From contig NZ_LN849007.1 in NCBI RefSeq assembly GCF_001243045.1, positions 2,260,989-2,324,988 of the forward strand: 64,000 nt of DNA, read 5' to 3'. Positions within the stretch are counted from its first letter, which is position 1; each line of letters opens with the position of its first letter. A program made the position numbers and the translations under genes. Below are positions 29,398 to 39,424 of the stretch, piece by piece. This DNA comes from Clostridium niameyense. GTDB lineage: Bacteria > Bacillota > Clostridia > Clostridiales > Clostridiaceae. The notes beneath the pieces were generated by a model. It was not told where the DNA came from, made no database searches, and was given only the letters and a program-made list of their open reading frames with translations.

Positions 29398-29545
29398 AAA
29401 AACACCTCCACTATAATAAACAAATCTATTTTATCAAAACTAATAACTATAATAAAGGACTAGTTTATTTTAAAAATAATACTTATATGCTAAAATATAT
29501 CTTAAAATAATCTTTTAAACCATTTTATACAATATCTTTAATTTG

Positions 29546-29575
29546 TTGACTTAAAAGAAACGCCTATGTTATAAT
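29546..29575 (+). promoter_or_regulatory. Promoter of rpmE
   Basis: TTGACT (29546-29551), an 18-bp spacer and TATAAT (29570-29575), about 50 bp before the start codon. Confidence 0.78.
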
Positions 29576-29626
29576 AATGTAGTTAAAATAGTGATATTAA
29601 CACTTAATTTGAAAGAGGTGAAAATA

Positions 29627-29845
29627 ATGAGAGAAGGCATACATCCAGAATATCATCATGATGCTGTAGTTAAATGTGCATGTGGTAATACTTTTACAAC
29701 TGGTTCCACTGAAAAAGAATTAAAAGTAGAAATATGCTCTAAATGCCATCCATTCTTCACTGGTAAACAAAAGATTGTTGATGCTGGTGGAAGAGTTGAT
29801 AAATTTATGAAGAAATTTAATTTATCTAGCGAAGATGTAAAATAA
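29627..29845 (+). CDS. rpmE: Ribosomal protein bL31 (zinc-binding type)
   Basis: A 72-residue ribosomal protein. Zinc ligands C17, C19, C37 and C40 mark the C+ form, not the zinc-free paralogue induced by zinc starvation. The frame extends upstream to 29591, but the ATG at 29627 follows AGAGGTG and gives the standard N-terminus MREGIHP. It is transcribed alone and convergent with rho. Confidence 0.97.
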   Translation: MREGIHPEYHHDAVVKCACGNTFTTGSTEKELKVEICSKCHPFFTGKQKIVDAGGRVDKFMKKFNLSSEDVK

Positions 29846-29873
29846 AAAAAGAACCTAATCTCTTTAGATTAGG
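29843..29873 (-). terminator. Terminator of rho
   Basis: On the minus strand CCTAATCT pairs with AGATTAGG across a four-base loop, followed by TTCTTTTTTTATTT. The U tract runs into the last codon of convergent rpmE. Confidence 0.8.
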
Positions 29874-29881
29874 CAAATCCC

Positions 29882-29909
29882 AAGGCAGATTTTCTGCCTT
29901 TATTTTTTT
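29882..29909 (+). terminator. Terminator of rpmE
   Basis: AAGGCAGA pairs with TCTGCCTT around TTT, followed by TTTATTTTTTT. Its T tract overlaps the rho stop codon. Confidence 0.85.
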
Positions 29910-31353
29910 ATCCTCTGTTGTTTTTATTCATATCTATTTTATTTATAATTTCTAAAAATTCCCTATTAGTTTTTGTTTTTGAAAGAAAACTTAAGATTTG
30001 TTCTGTTACATTATCCGTATTATTCTCACTATACAATAAATTTCTAATATTAAATGCAGTTTCTTTTTCTAGATTATCTGCGAATAATAAATCATCTCTT
30101 CTAGTACCTGATTTATATATATCTATAGCAGGGAATATTCTTCTTTCTTGTAGTTTTCTATTAAGATGTACTTCCATATTTCCAGTACCCTTAAATTCCT
30201 CATATATCATGTCATCCATTCTACTACCAGTTTCCGTAAGAGCAGTAGCTAAGATAGTTAAACTTCCACCATTTTCTATATTTCTGGCTGCTCCAAAGAA
30301 TTTTTTAGGCATCACTAAAGCTCCAGGATCTAATCCTCCAGATAATGTTCTACCTGTAGGATTTATAGTCAAATTATATGCTCTAGACAATCTTGTAATA
30401 CTATCTAAAAGTATTACTACATCTTGTCCTTGTTCTACCATTCTTTTAGCTCTTTCAAGTACCATATAAGCCACTTTCGTATGATGTTCAGGTTCTTCAT
30501 CAAAAGTTGAATATATTACTTCTCCATTTATAGATCTTTGCATATCTGTAACTTCTTCTGGTCTTTCATCAATTAATAATACTATAAGTTTTATTGATGG
30601 AGTATTCTTTGAAATGCTCTGAGCTATTTTTTTAAGAAGAGTGGTTTTTCCCGCTTTTGGAGGGGCTACTATTATACCTCTTTGTCCTTTACCTATAGGG
30701 CAAATTATATCCATAAGCCTAGTAGACAAATTTTGTGAATTATACTCTAATTTTATTCTTTCATTAGGATATATAGGAACTAAACTTTCAAATGGCTTTC
30801 TTCCTATAGCTCTTTCTGGATTTTCTCCATTCACCTTTTCAACATATATTAATGCCTTAAATTTTTCTCCTTCTTTAGGTATTCTAACTTTACCCTGTAC
30901 CGCATCTCCAGTTCTTAAATTAAATTTACGTATTTGTGATGGTGACACATATATATCTTCCGGACCTGATAAATAATTATTTCCCCTTAAAAACCCATAA
31001 GTGTTATTTTCAATTATTTCTAAAACTCCTACTGCACTTTGGGATTCATTTATCATATTTTTTAATTTTTCTTTTTTTCCTCTATCTTCTTCTACATTTC
31101 TATGTACTAAATTTGGTTTATCTCTTTCATTATTGTGCTTATTGTTAACTTCGTTAAATGTATTAGTAGTATTTTTATGGGTTATTTTTTCTACTAATAT
31201 TTCTCCGTTCTTCTCTATTACTGTAGGATTAATCTCTTTGATTTTATCTATAAGCTCACTTTTTTTAAATTTGGATATATTTTTTACGTTTAGCTTTTTA
31301 GCTATTTCACGCAATTCTTTTACGGTCATACTATCGTATCCTTTACTTGTCAA
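29908..31353 (-). CDS. rho: Transcription termination factor Rho
   Basis: A protein of about 481 residues: a Rho N-terminal SAP-like helical domain ([25 protein letters not shown]), a short charged insert (about residues 60-100), the cold-shock-like RNA-binding domain ([25 protein letters not shown]) and the ATPase ring domain with P-loop [11 protein letters not shown] and the signatures [13 protein letters not shown] and [12 protein letters not shown]. The start is uncertain: GTG at 31362 overlaps its own GAGAGGTG box, so TTG at 31353 is preferred; ATG at 31329 after AAAGGA is also possible. Confidence 0.95.
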   Translation of the reverse strand: MTSKGYDSMTVKELREIAKKLNVKNISKFKKSELIDKIKEINPTVIEKNGEILVEKITHKNTTNTFNEVNNKHNNERDKPNLVHRNVEEDRGKKEKLKNMINESQSAVGVLEIIENNTYGFLRGNNYLSGPEDIYVSPSQIRKFNLRTGDAVQGKVRIPKEGEKFKALIYVEKVNGENPERAIGRKPFESLVPIYPNERIKLEYNSQNLSTRLMDIICPIGKGQRGIIVAPPKAGKTTLLKKIAQSISKNTPSIKLIVLLIDERPEEVTDMQRSINGEVIYSTFDEEPEHHTKVAYMVLERAKRMVEQGQDVVILLDSITRLSRAYNLTINPTGRTLSGGLDPGALVMPKKFFGAARNIENGGSLTILATALTETGSRMDDMIYEEFKGTGNMEVHLNRKLQERRIFPAIDIYKSGTRRDDLLFADNLEKETAFNIRNLLYSENNTDNVTEQILSFLSKTKTNREFLEIINKIDMNKNNRG

Positions 31354-31471
31354 AAACAACACCTCTCATTATTTAATTTTATATATATGAATATGGGAAA
31401 ATACCAAAAGAACTCAGTAAGAAAAGATTTAAATAAAAAATATAGAAAATATATGTTAAAGCATATTGTAT

Positions 31472-31500
31472 ATTATAACCTATTTACATATTTTAATCCA
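31472..31500 (-). promoter_or_regulatory. Possible promoter of rho
   Basis: Minus-strand TGGATT (31500-31495), a 17-bp spacer and TATAAT (31477-31472). The -35 is weak. It would give a leader of about 110 nt, long enough for the autogenous attenuation known for rho in other bacteria; that is inference. Confidence 0.4.
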
Positions 31501-31541
31501 CATCATTTTAAATAAATGTAAATAGATGAGTAGAAAAATTT

Positions 31542-31886
31542 CTACATCATCATATATAAACTTCTAGATATTTCATTATATTTATTTGCTCTTTTTTCAA
31601 CCATTTCTTTTTTACCTATGTAAAATAGTGGTGACCCCAAAACTTCACAACCACCAACTATCATATCTCTTTTTAGAAACTCAACTATATTATAATTATA
31701 TTTATGAATATTTCCACATAAAGGACATTTTACATTAAAATAAATATTATTGAACTTATGTTTAGTTATTTTTAGTAGTGTATTACTATAATTTATTTTT
31801 GATATGTTAAATAAGGAAAAGTCTACTATATCATACTCACAAAATTCGTTTTTAATAGCTATAGCCAGTTCTGTTTGTAAAGCCAT
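31542..31886 (-). CDS. Small conserved hypothetical protein with a CxxC knuckle
   Basis: A 114-residue protein I do not recognise. A strong GAGGAGGTGA box precedes the ATG, so translation is likely. It has CPLCGNIHKY (about residues 54-63), a single zinc-knuckle-like half site, and a GGCEVLG segment downstream. There is no signal peptide or membrane helix. A short hairpin overlaps its stop codon. It stands between pyrG and rho and may have its own promoter. Confidence 0.75.
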   Translation of the reverse strand: MALQTELAIAIKNEFCEYDIVDFSLFNISKINYSNTLLKITKHKFNNIYFNVKCPLCGNIHKYNYNIVEFLKRDMIVGGCEVLGSPLFYIGKKEMVEKRANKYNEISRSLYMMM

Positions 31887-32031
31887 AATAAGTCACCTCC
31901 TCTTATTTTCTTCAATAAACTTCAATATTCTTTGTTTAATTTTATTAATTGATATTTTTCTTTATATATAATTCTATAAATATTGCAAAATTCCTCTAAT
32001 TGGCATATAAAATAAAATTTTTCAATAACTT

Positions 32032-32079
32032 TAAATAAAAAGAATGGCTATTAAAAATTATTTTTAATAGCCATTCTTT
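32032..32079 (-). terminator. Terminator after pyrG
   Basis: A 19-bp perfect stem (AAAGAATGGCTATTAAAAA with its complement) with a three-base loop, followed on the minus strand by TTTTATTT. Confidence 0.88.
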
Positions 32080-32080
32080 A

Positions 32081-33727
<1,647 letters not shown>

Positions 33728-33734
<7 letters not shown>

Positions 33735-33756
33735 TCTATTGAAATTCATATATAAT
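33728..33756 (+). promoter_or_regulatory. Full-consensus promoter of a plus-strand transcript with no gene
   Basis: TTGACA (33728-33733), exactly 17 bp, then TATAAT (33751-33756): a perfect match to the sigma-A consensus. No gene with a ribosome binding site follows. The next annotated gene is on the other strand. Confidence 0.8.
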
Positions 33757-33762
33757 AGACAT

Positions 33763-33866
33763 TACCCTCACAAAATGATAGAATGGGTTTTCTATGTATA
33801 TTATTATGAAAATACTTATATATATTATCACAATTTAAAACATTGTGCTACTACTTTTTTTTATTT
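33763..33866 (+). ncRNA. Candidate small RNA divergent from pyrG
   Basis: A transcript starting about seven bases after the perfect -10 would run about 100 nt. It has a 5' ACCC...GGGT hairpin possibility and ends at CACAAT/ATTGTG (33829-33847) followed by T8-A-T7 (33855-33870), an intrinsic terminator with a short stem. ATG codons inside lack a ribosome binding site. If termination fails, the RNA would be antisense to the gene at 33878-34183. Confidence 0.45.
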
Positions 33867-33877
33867 TTTTGATTTTA

Positions 33878-34183
33878 TTATTTTGTATTATCTATTATAT
33901 CCCCAGCCTCAAAAAACATGTCTCTTATTTTTCTATCTAACAATAACATTTCTTCTGCTCTTTCTAAGTTATCACATAAATGATTATAACTTTCTATTTT
34001 AAAATCTTTACTTAATCTCTTCATGTTTATGCAATTATATTTTCTTATTAATAAAAATAATAAATACCTACAATCTTCATCTTTCATTATTTTTATTAAA
34101 TCCTCATCGGATATTCCTTTATATTTACATAGCAACTTTATTATATTACTATATTTATCATTACTATTATCAAAATAAGACAA
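33878..34183 (-). CDS. Hypothetical protein, about 101 residues
   Basis: I do not recognise this protein. The frame opens at 34222, but GGGGTGG lies five bases before a TTG at 34183, the best start, giving MSYFDNSNDK. It is helix-rich and charged, with no membrane segment. Cys pairs are absent; single cysteines are scattered. It lies upstream of pyrG on the same strand, 195 bp away, and after the DUF1934 terminator, so it is probably transcribed separately. Confidence 0.55.
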   Translation of the reverse strand: MSYFDNSNDKYSNIIKLLCKYKGISDEDLIKIMKDEDCRYLLFLLIRKYNCINMKRLSKDFKIESYNHLCDNLERAEEMLLLDRKIRDMFFEAGDIIDNTK

Positions 34184-34243
34184 TGTTACCACCCCATATA
34201 CTTTTATTAATAATATTGCCAATATGATATGCTTTTAAACATA

Positions 34244-34274
34244 AGTAAAACCCCACCTATAACCAGATGAGGTT
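34244..34274 (-). terminator. Terminator after the DUF1934 gene
   Basis: AACCTCATCT pairs with AGGTGGGGTT (10 bp with G-U pairs), followed on the minus strand by TTTTACTT. Confidence 0.75.
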
Positions 34275-34279
34275 TTTTT

Positions 34280-34702
34280 CTATTGAGGTCTTATTTTTAT
34301 ATCTAAATTAATATGTTGAGTATCTTCTCCCGAAATACCCATATCATAACTAATAAAAATTTCGCCTCCTGTATCATCTACATTTATTTGTAACTCTTTA
34401 GTAATGATGTTTATTTCTAAAGTCCCATAAGGTGTACTATACATAGATATTTTTTCTTTATCTTCTTCAAATTCCATTTTTGTTGTAGTACTTCCCATTC
34501 TTATTAATGAAAACTTATTTGCACCTATCTTTAACGTAGTAGTAGTTCCCTCCATACCAGATATCTCTGTTTCTTCATAAACAGCATAATAATCATTATC
34601 TTTTTTATAAAAACTACCCGGAGTAACTACTTCTATTGATTCTTCTTTTTCATCATTTTCTGGTTGGGAACTTAAAACATGTATAAGAGCTCTTTTCTTC
34701 AT
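34280..34702 (-). CDS. DUF1934 family protein (YwiB-like)
   Basis: A 140-residue beta-barrel-like protein of the DUF1934/YwiB family: alternating strands such as YAVYEETEISGMEGTTTTLKI and a C-terminal ISYDMGISGEDTQHINLDIKI. The fold is lipocalin-like in solved members; the function is unknown. An upstream ATG at 34714 is only one base from AAGGGG, so the ATG at 34702 is preferred, though its 13-base spacing is long. It lies just after the PP-loop gene on the same strand. Confidence 0.82.
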   Translation of the reverse strand: MKKRALIHVLSSQPENDEKEESIEVVTPGSFYKKDNDYYAVYEETEISGMEGTTTTLKIGANKFSLIRMGSTTTKMEFEEDKEKISMYSTPYGTLEINIITKELQINVDDTGGEIFISYDMGISGEDTQHINLDIKIRPQ

Positions 34703-34724
34703 AACTTTTACCATTCCCCTTCTA

Positions 34725-35705
34725 TTATATTATGCAACTATTTATATAATCCTCTGTAGGAGGTTCCACTTGTATTGAATTATTGGATGGGGTATTAAAC
34801 TTTCCATATTTCACAGTAACTATTTTTTCATCTTTTCCTTTTGAGTACCTAGCAGTTATCTTTGCAGCAGCCTCTATATCTTCCATACCAGGATCTCCTA
34901 CAATTATAACCATGGATCCTTTATAATCTTTTGCTAAAAATATATAATCATCATGACGTAATAACCCCTTTATATCATCACATTCTTCTTTAGTTCTTGT
35001 AGATATTATCTTAGCATTATCAGATACTCTAAAGTGTCGTCCATATTTTAATAATTCAATTTCTCGTGGGTCTTCATTTTCTCTATGACTAAGTAAATCT
35101 CTTAATCTTTTAGAATAATTAGGTTCTGTAAGCTTACATCCCCCTGCTGATGAAGGATAATCCTTTATATCCCACTTTTCTGCTAATTCCATTTGAATTT
35201 TTCTACTTCTACCAGATATATTTAATAGTTTTTCCCTATCTACTAATCCTTCTAATTCAATAGAAGTAGGCTTTAAATTTTTAGCACACAAAGGTCTTAA
35301 TATTTTATCTTTAAATCCTGATTCTTTTTTTACTATATCTAAAGCTGATTTATTTTGTGACATAGGTCTTTGGTTTAATACTTCTCCTGTAATAATAAAG
35401 TCTGCATCAAACTCTTCTAATAACTTTCCTGAATAATTCATCATCATAGCATGACAATCAATACAAGGGTTCATATTTTTTCCATATCCATGCTTTGGAT
35501 TTTTAAGCATTTGTAAATGTTCTTTAGAAAAATCTATAACTTTTAAAGGTATACCAATTTGCTTAGTCATTTTTATAGCACTATTTTCGTTGAAGAAATA
35601 AGACTTAAAACATATACCTATAACTTCTATGCCTTGATCCTTTATAAGTTTTGCTGCAAGTATACTATCTAATCCCCCTGATATCATAGCTAAAGCTCTT
35701 ACCAT
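34725..35705 (-). CDS. PP-loop ATP pyrophosphatase, MnmA-like tRNA thiolation family
   Basis: A 326-residue protein with PP-loop SGGLDS near the N-terminus, a CxxC in NPCIDCHAMM and a further conserved Cys in SAGGCKLTEP. These are the marks of sulfur-transferring or adenylating PP-loop enzymes related to MnmA/ThiI. The C-terminal third (KYGRHFRVSDNAKIIS onward) is a separate domain found with this N-terminus. It is probably a tRNA or small-molecule thiolase; the substrate is unknown. The start at 35705 lies nine bases after AGAGAGG; the TTG at 35714 abuts that box. Confidence 0.75.
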   Translation of the reverse strand: MVRALAMISGGLDSILAAKLIKDQGIEVIGICFKSYFFNENSAIKMTKQIGIPLKVIDFSKEHLQMLKNPKHGYGKNMNPCIDCHAMMMNYSGKLLEEFDADFIITGEVLNQRPMSQNKSALDIVKKESGFKDKILRPLCAKNLKPTSIELEGLVDREKLLNISGRSRKIQMELAEKWDIKDYPSSAGGCKLTEPNYSKRLRDLLSHRENEDPREIELLKYGRHFRVSDNAKIISTRTKEECDDIKGLLRHDDYIFLAKDYKGSMVIIVGDPGMEDIEAAAKITARYSKGKDEKIVTVKYGKFNTPSNNSIQVEPPTEDYINSCII

Positions 35706-35777
35706 AAAATTCAACCTCTCTATATTTTTTTATTTCATAGTTTACAACATTTATTATTATAATTCAATAATAAAATC

Positions 35778-35816
35778 AATAAAATAGAGTGAATATATTT
35801 TATATACTCACTCTAT
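35778..35816 (-). terminator. Terminator after ypeB
   Basis: ATAGAGTGA pairs with TCACTCTAT, with further TATA pairing inside, followed on the minus strand by TTTTATTGATTTT. Confidence 0.78.
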
Positions 35817-35836
35817 ATTATTTTCCTTTATAAAAG

Positions 35837-37207
35837 TTATATTGTCAATTCCCCATTAGGAGTATCAATAATTTGTATTATTTTTTCTTCATATCCGGTT
35901 TTTGCATTAATATATATTTTAAATTTATCTTTTTTATAGTTTCCTGAGAATTCATAAGCTAAAACTTCATTATCATTTTCTGTAGGAATAACAGCTAATC
36001 TAACATTGGTAATTTGTAAGTTTTTGCTTATGTTTTTCTTAGCTTCTGCTTCTGATATCTTAGAAACATTATTTAATTGCCTATTATAATGTGAAATTAA
36101 ATATTTTTCTGATTCCACTCCTATAATGTTTCCGTTATCTAGAGCTATCTTTAATTTAACTTGATCTGGATAAATAATTGTATTTCCTTGTTTATATACA
36201 TAATTTATTACCATTATGTTCTCATAAGTTAAATTATATGTAGGAATCATATTATTAAATCCTAATTCTTTTAAATATTTATTTCCTATCTCAACAGCTT
36301 CCTTAGATTTAATTTTAGGTTGACCTACATTTCTTTGATCTAGCATATATAGTAATTTACCACCATGTTTACTTACCTCCGCAGTAACATTACCGTTGTT
36401 TCCTTTTCTTCCTTTCATAGAAACTAAAAATCTATAACTATCTATCCTACTACCTTTTTTATTCGCATCTAATTTTACAGATTCTATATTTTTTTCACCT
36501 ATTATTTTTCTAATAAATTTTTCTGCTTCTTTTTCATTTACTACTTTATCATTATTAATTCTAGGGTTTATTTTTAAAATATTATCTGAAAAAGGTCCAT
36601 CATAAATTAAAGCTGGATATTGTATAACTTGTTTTTGTATAGCTTGGAACTGATTTGTTATTGAATTTTTATCTTCTCTTGCTAATACACCACTTACCTT
36701 TTTTCTTATTTCTCCCCATCCTATTCTTCCTTCATTTATATCCATAACTACATTTCTTAATTGATTCTCTAATCTAAGAGATTCATTTTTTAATTTTTCT
36801 ATATTATCATAATCCTTTGTAGAAAGATTTTTATTTTGTACTATGGATTTTGTTAAATTATTAGAAAAATCACCAACCTGAATCAAAAATTTACTTGTAT
36901 CTCCTATAGTATTTTGAGATATAGGCAGGGAATGTAATTTATCATTAGCGGTAGATGCATGCCTAAATATTTCTTCAAACACTACAATTTCTTGATCCCT
37001 TGAGCCTACAATCGCCGCCTTTGATAAATTTGTTCGTATATTTTGTACCGATGATATTAGTTCGTATATGTTTTTGCTATATTCACCTTGTAGATAATTT
37101 TTATAATCATTTCTTTCTAGAAGCATTAATACTGAAAAAGTAGTAGAAAAAACTATTATCAAGGTTACAACTAAGGTATATAATATTCTTTTGCTACTTT
37201 GTTTCAT
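35837..37207 (-). CDS. ypeB: Germination protein YpeB
   Basis: A 456-residue protein with one N-terminal membrane helix (about residues 8-28), an alpha-helical N-terminal half and PepSY domains in the C-terminal half. YpeB is made in the forespore and stabilises and regulates the cortex-lytic enzyme SleB in the dormant spore. The usual neighbour sleB is not here: the flanks are a PP-loop gene and a divergent glycosyltransferase gene, and a terminator follows ypeB. The ATG at 37207, eight bases after GGGAGG, is preferred to one six bases upstream. Confidence 0.92.
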   Translation of the reverse strand: MKQSSKRILYTLVVTLIIVFSTTFSVLMLLERNDYKNYLQGEYSKNIYELISSVQNIRTNLSKAAIVGSRDQEIVVFEEIFRHASTANDKLHSLPISQNTIGDTSKFLIQVGDFSNNLTKSIVQNKNLSTKDYDNIEKLKNESLRLENQLRNVVMDINEGRIGWGEIRKKVSGVLAREDKNSITNQFQAIQKQVIQYPALIYDGPFSDNILKINPRINNDKVVNEKEAEKFIRKIIGEKNIESVKLDANKKGSRIDSYRFLVSMKGRKGNNGNVTAEVSKHGGKLLYMLDQRNVGQPKIKSKEAVEIGNKYLKELGFNNMIPTYNLTYENIMVINYVYKQGNTIIYPDQVKLKIALDNGNIIGVESEKYLISHYNRQLNNVSKISEAEAKKNISKNLQITNVRLAVIPTENDNEVLAYEFSGNYKKDKFKIYINAKTGYEEKIIQIIDTPNGELTI

Positions 37208-37465
37208 TTTCATAACCTCCCAACTTTTTCTCTACATATTATCTGTATTTATTCCCTAGCTTATTCATAATTATTACAATTGATAAATTTAAGTATTTAT
37301 TTTCATTTTTAATGTATAATAATATTTAAAGAAAAATTTTTAATTTAGTTTATTATTATACTTTTATTTTATATAATGTTATTATGTATAAGTAAATATG
37401 TTTCATTATTGCGTTCCTCATAAATGCATTAAAAACTATTACTTAATAAATCAGAGGGTGAATGA

Positions 37466-38695
37466 ATGAAAGTTTTAATATTATCTGTTTCTGCTGGTGG
37501 TGGTCATAGTCATGCAGCTGAAGCACTTAAAATCTATATAAAATTAAATAATCCAAAAGCTAAAGTTGAGGTGATTGATACCTTAAAACATATTAATCCA
37601 ATAATTGATAAAGTAGTTATAGGTAGTTATTTAAAAACTATAAAAATAACTCCATCATTATTTGGGAAACTCTACGCACATTCGGAATCGGATGATGGAT
37701 TAGCATCAATGATAAGTTCTAATTTCAACAAAATTATGACTTATAAATTATCACCTATAATAAAAAAGTTTAATCCAAACATAATTGTATGTACTCATCC
37801 ATTCCCTGCAGAAATGGTATCAATCATGAAGGAAAAAGGTAAATTAAATATACCTCTATTAACTATACTTACAGACTATGCTCCTCACAGTTTGTGGATA
37901 CAAAAACATACAGATGCTTATGTAGTATCCAATAATGACATGATCGATGAAATGTCTAAAAGAGGAGTATTAAAAGAAAAAGTTTTTGATTATGGAATAC
38001 CTGTAAAACCAGACTTTCTGAAAAAGTTTAATAAGGAAGAAACTTTAAAAGATTTGGGATTATCCACTAATAAAACTACCTTATTAGTAATGGGGGGAAG
38101 CTTAGGTATAGGTAAAATAACTGAACTATATGCTGAGCTTTTAAAGATAGAACAAGATATACAAATAATAATAATAACCGGCAGTAATGAAAAACTTTTT
38201 TCTCAACTTAATAAATTAAAAAAATCTTCAATCAAAGCTACTAAAATTATAGGATTTACAGACAAAGTAAATAAATATATGCAATGTTGTGATTTACTTC
38301 TTACTAAACCAGGCGGGCTTACAATTACAGAAGCTTTAATATGTAATATACCTATAGCCACATTTTCTCCTATTCCTGGTCAAGAAGAAAAAAATACAGA
38401 ATTTTTATTAAAGCATAATTTAGCTGTAAACATTGATTCCTTAGAAAATACTAAGGACATAATAAGTAACTTACTATCTTCCCCTGAGAAATTAAATATT
38501 ATGAGGAAAAATTGTAATAAATTTGCTAAACCTTACTCTGGAAATAAGGTTTATGAATTAATTAATTTTTTTTTAATGAATATTAAAGAAAATAAGAAAT
38601 CTGAAAAAAAAACTTATTCTGATACTTCTTCTAAAAATTTTTTTAAATCTTTAGAAAAGTATCTTATTAATGCTAGCAATAAATTTTTATTGTAA
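37466..38695 (+). CDS. Diacylglycerol glucosyltransferase-like protein (UgtP/MGDG synthase family, GT28)
   Basis: A 409-residue MurG-like glycosyltransferase. The N-terminal acceptor domain starts LILSVSAGGGHSHAAEAL and includes CTHPFPAEMV, while the C-terminal GT-B domain has MGGSLGIG and the donor-site TKPGGLTITEALICNIP. Family members add hexose to diacylglycerol to make membrane glycolipids and lipoteichoic acid anchors. A Lys/Ser-rich tail follows residue 370. It stands alone on the plus strand and is divergent from ypeB. Confidence 0.88.
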   Translation: MKVLILSVSAGGGHSHAAEALKIYIKLNNPKAKVEVIDTLKHINPIIDKVVIGSYLKTIKITPSLFGKLYAHSESDDGLASMISSNFNKIMTYKLSPIIKKFNPNIIVCTHPFPAEMVSIMKEKGKLNIPLLTILTDYAPHSLWIQKHTDAYVVSNNDMIDEMSKRGVLKEKVFDYGIPVKPDFLKKFNKEETLKDLGLSTNKTTLLVMGGSLGIGKITELYAELLKIEQDIQIIIITGSNEKLFSQLNKLKKSSIKATKIIGFTDKVNKYMQCCDLLLTKPGGLTITEALICNIPIATFSPIPGQEEKNTEFLLKHNLAVNIDSLENTKDIISNLLSSPEKLNIMRKNCNKFAKPYSGNKVYELINFFLMNIKENKKSEKKTYSDTSSKNFFKSLEKYLINASNKFLL

Positions 38696-38729
38696 AGTCT
38701 CTGTGTATTAATCCATCACAGAGACTTTA
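38693..38729. terminator. Bidirectional terminator
   Basis: TAAAGTCTCTGTG pairs perfectly with CACAGAGACTTTA between the convergent glycosyltransferase and spoIIR genes. Confidence 0.85.
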
Positions 38730-38730
38730 T

Positions 38731-39342
38731 TTATTTTAAAGATTCTGCTATTTTAAATTTAACCTGTACAGGCTTATTATTGTTATCTATATATTTATAT
38801 TCATTACTATTTAAAACTCTTTTCATTTGTTCCTCTGTTTTTTTATCAGAAACTTGTCCTTTTGTAACATCTACAAAACATAATGGAGGAAACATAACAC
38901 ACCACCAATTTTGTCCTTCCCCAGATCCTATTGTTATTTTGTATGCTTCATAATCACCCTGAGGTAAGGTTATATTACCATAAGTTTTTATAGGAAATTT
39001 TTCTCTATCTAAAGATGTATTTACTGAATAATCATAGCCATATTCTTTTATTACATTAAATGCAATCTCTTTTATAGCATTATCATTTTGTCTTAATATC
39101 TTTCTAGATTCATTTATATTTTTACTTTCCTTTAATTTTGGCATCATATATTTTATTACTTCGTCTTTAACTTTTAATTTTAAACTTTGATCCTCTAATG
39201 TATCACTATTTGCTATTACATGAAATCTTATTATTTTATGTGATATATCCTCCCCAACGCTTGTACTATTATTAATATATATAAATTGTAAACCAATTAA
39301 AAATATAACTATAATACTTATAATACCCATTATCTTTTTCAT
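38731..39342 (-). CDS. spoIIR: Stage II sporulation protein R
   Basis: A 203-residue protein with an N-terminal hydrophobic segment (about residues 5-22) that acts as a secretion signal. The conserved block HKIIRFHVIANSDT and the GQNWWCVMFPPLCFVD segment are diagnostic. SpoIIR is made in the forespore and triggers SpoIIGA-dependent processing of pro-sigma-E in the mother cell. It follows the ger operon on the same strand, 82 bp away. Confidence 0.96.
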   Translation of the reverse strand: MKKIMGIISIIVIFLIGLQFIYINNSTSVGEDISHKIIRFHVIANSDTLEDQSLKLKVKDEVIKYMMPKLKESKNINESRKILRQNDNAIKEIAFNVIKEYGYDYSVNTSLDREKFPIKTYGNITLPQGDYEAYKITIGSGEGQNWWCVMFPPLCFVDVTKGQVSDKKTEEQMKRVLNSNEYKYIDNNNKPVQVKFKIAESLK

Positions 39343-39424
39343 AAAAATCTCTCCTTTTATGTATATTTAATTTCATTAGATATTATTGACAAGTATTATA
39401 GTTATATTCACTATTATATAAATA

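Noticed and set aside
29410-29437. TTGATA-16-TATAGT upstream of tdk
   Set aside because: Transcription from it would begin inside or after the GGAGGTG box, leaving no ribosome binding site.
29918-30469. A 183-codon plus-strand open frame
   Set aside because: Antisense to the conserved ATPase domain of rho; its translation is hydrophobic and low-complexity, with no family match by eye.
33739-34002. An 87-codon plus-strand open frame after the perfect promoter
   Set aside because: No ribosome binding site, Tyr/Phe-rich low-complexity translation, and it runs antisense into a gene; a non-coding RNA is the better reading.
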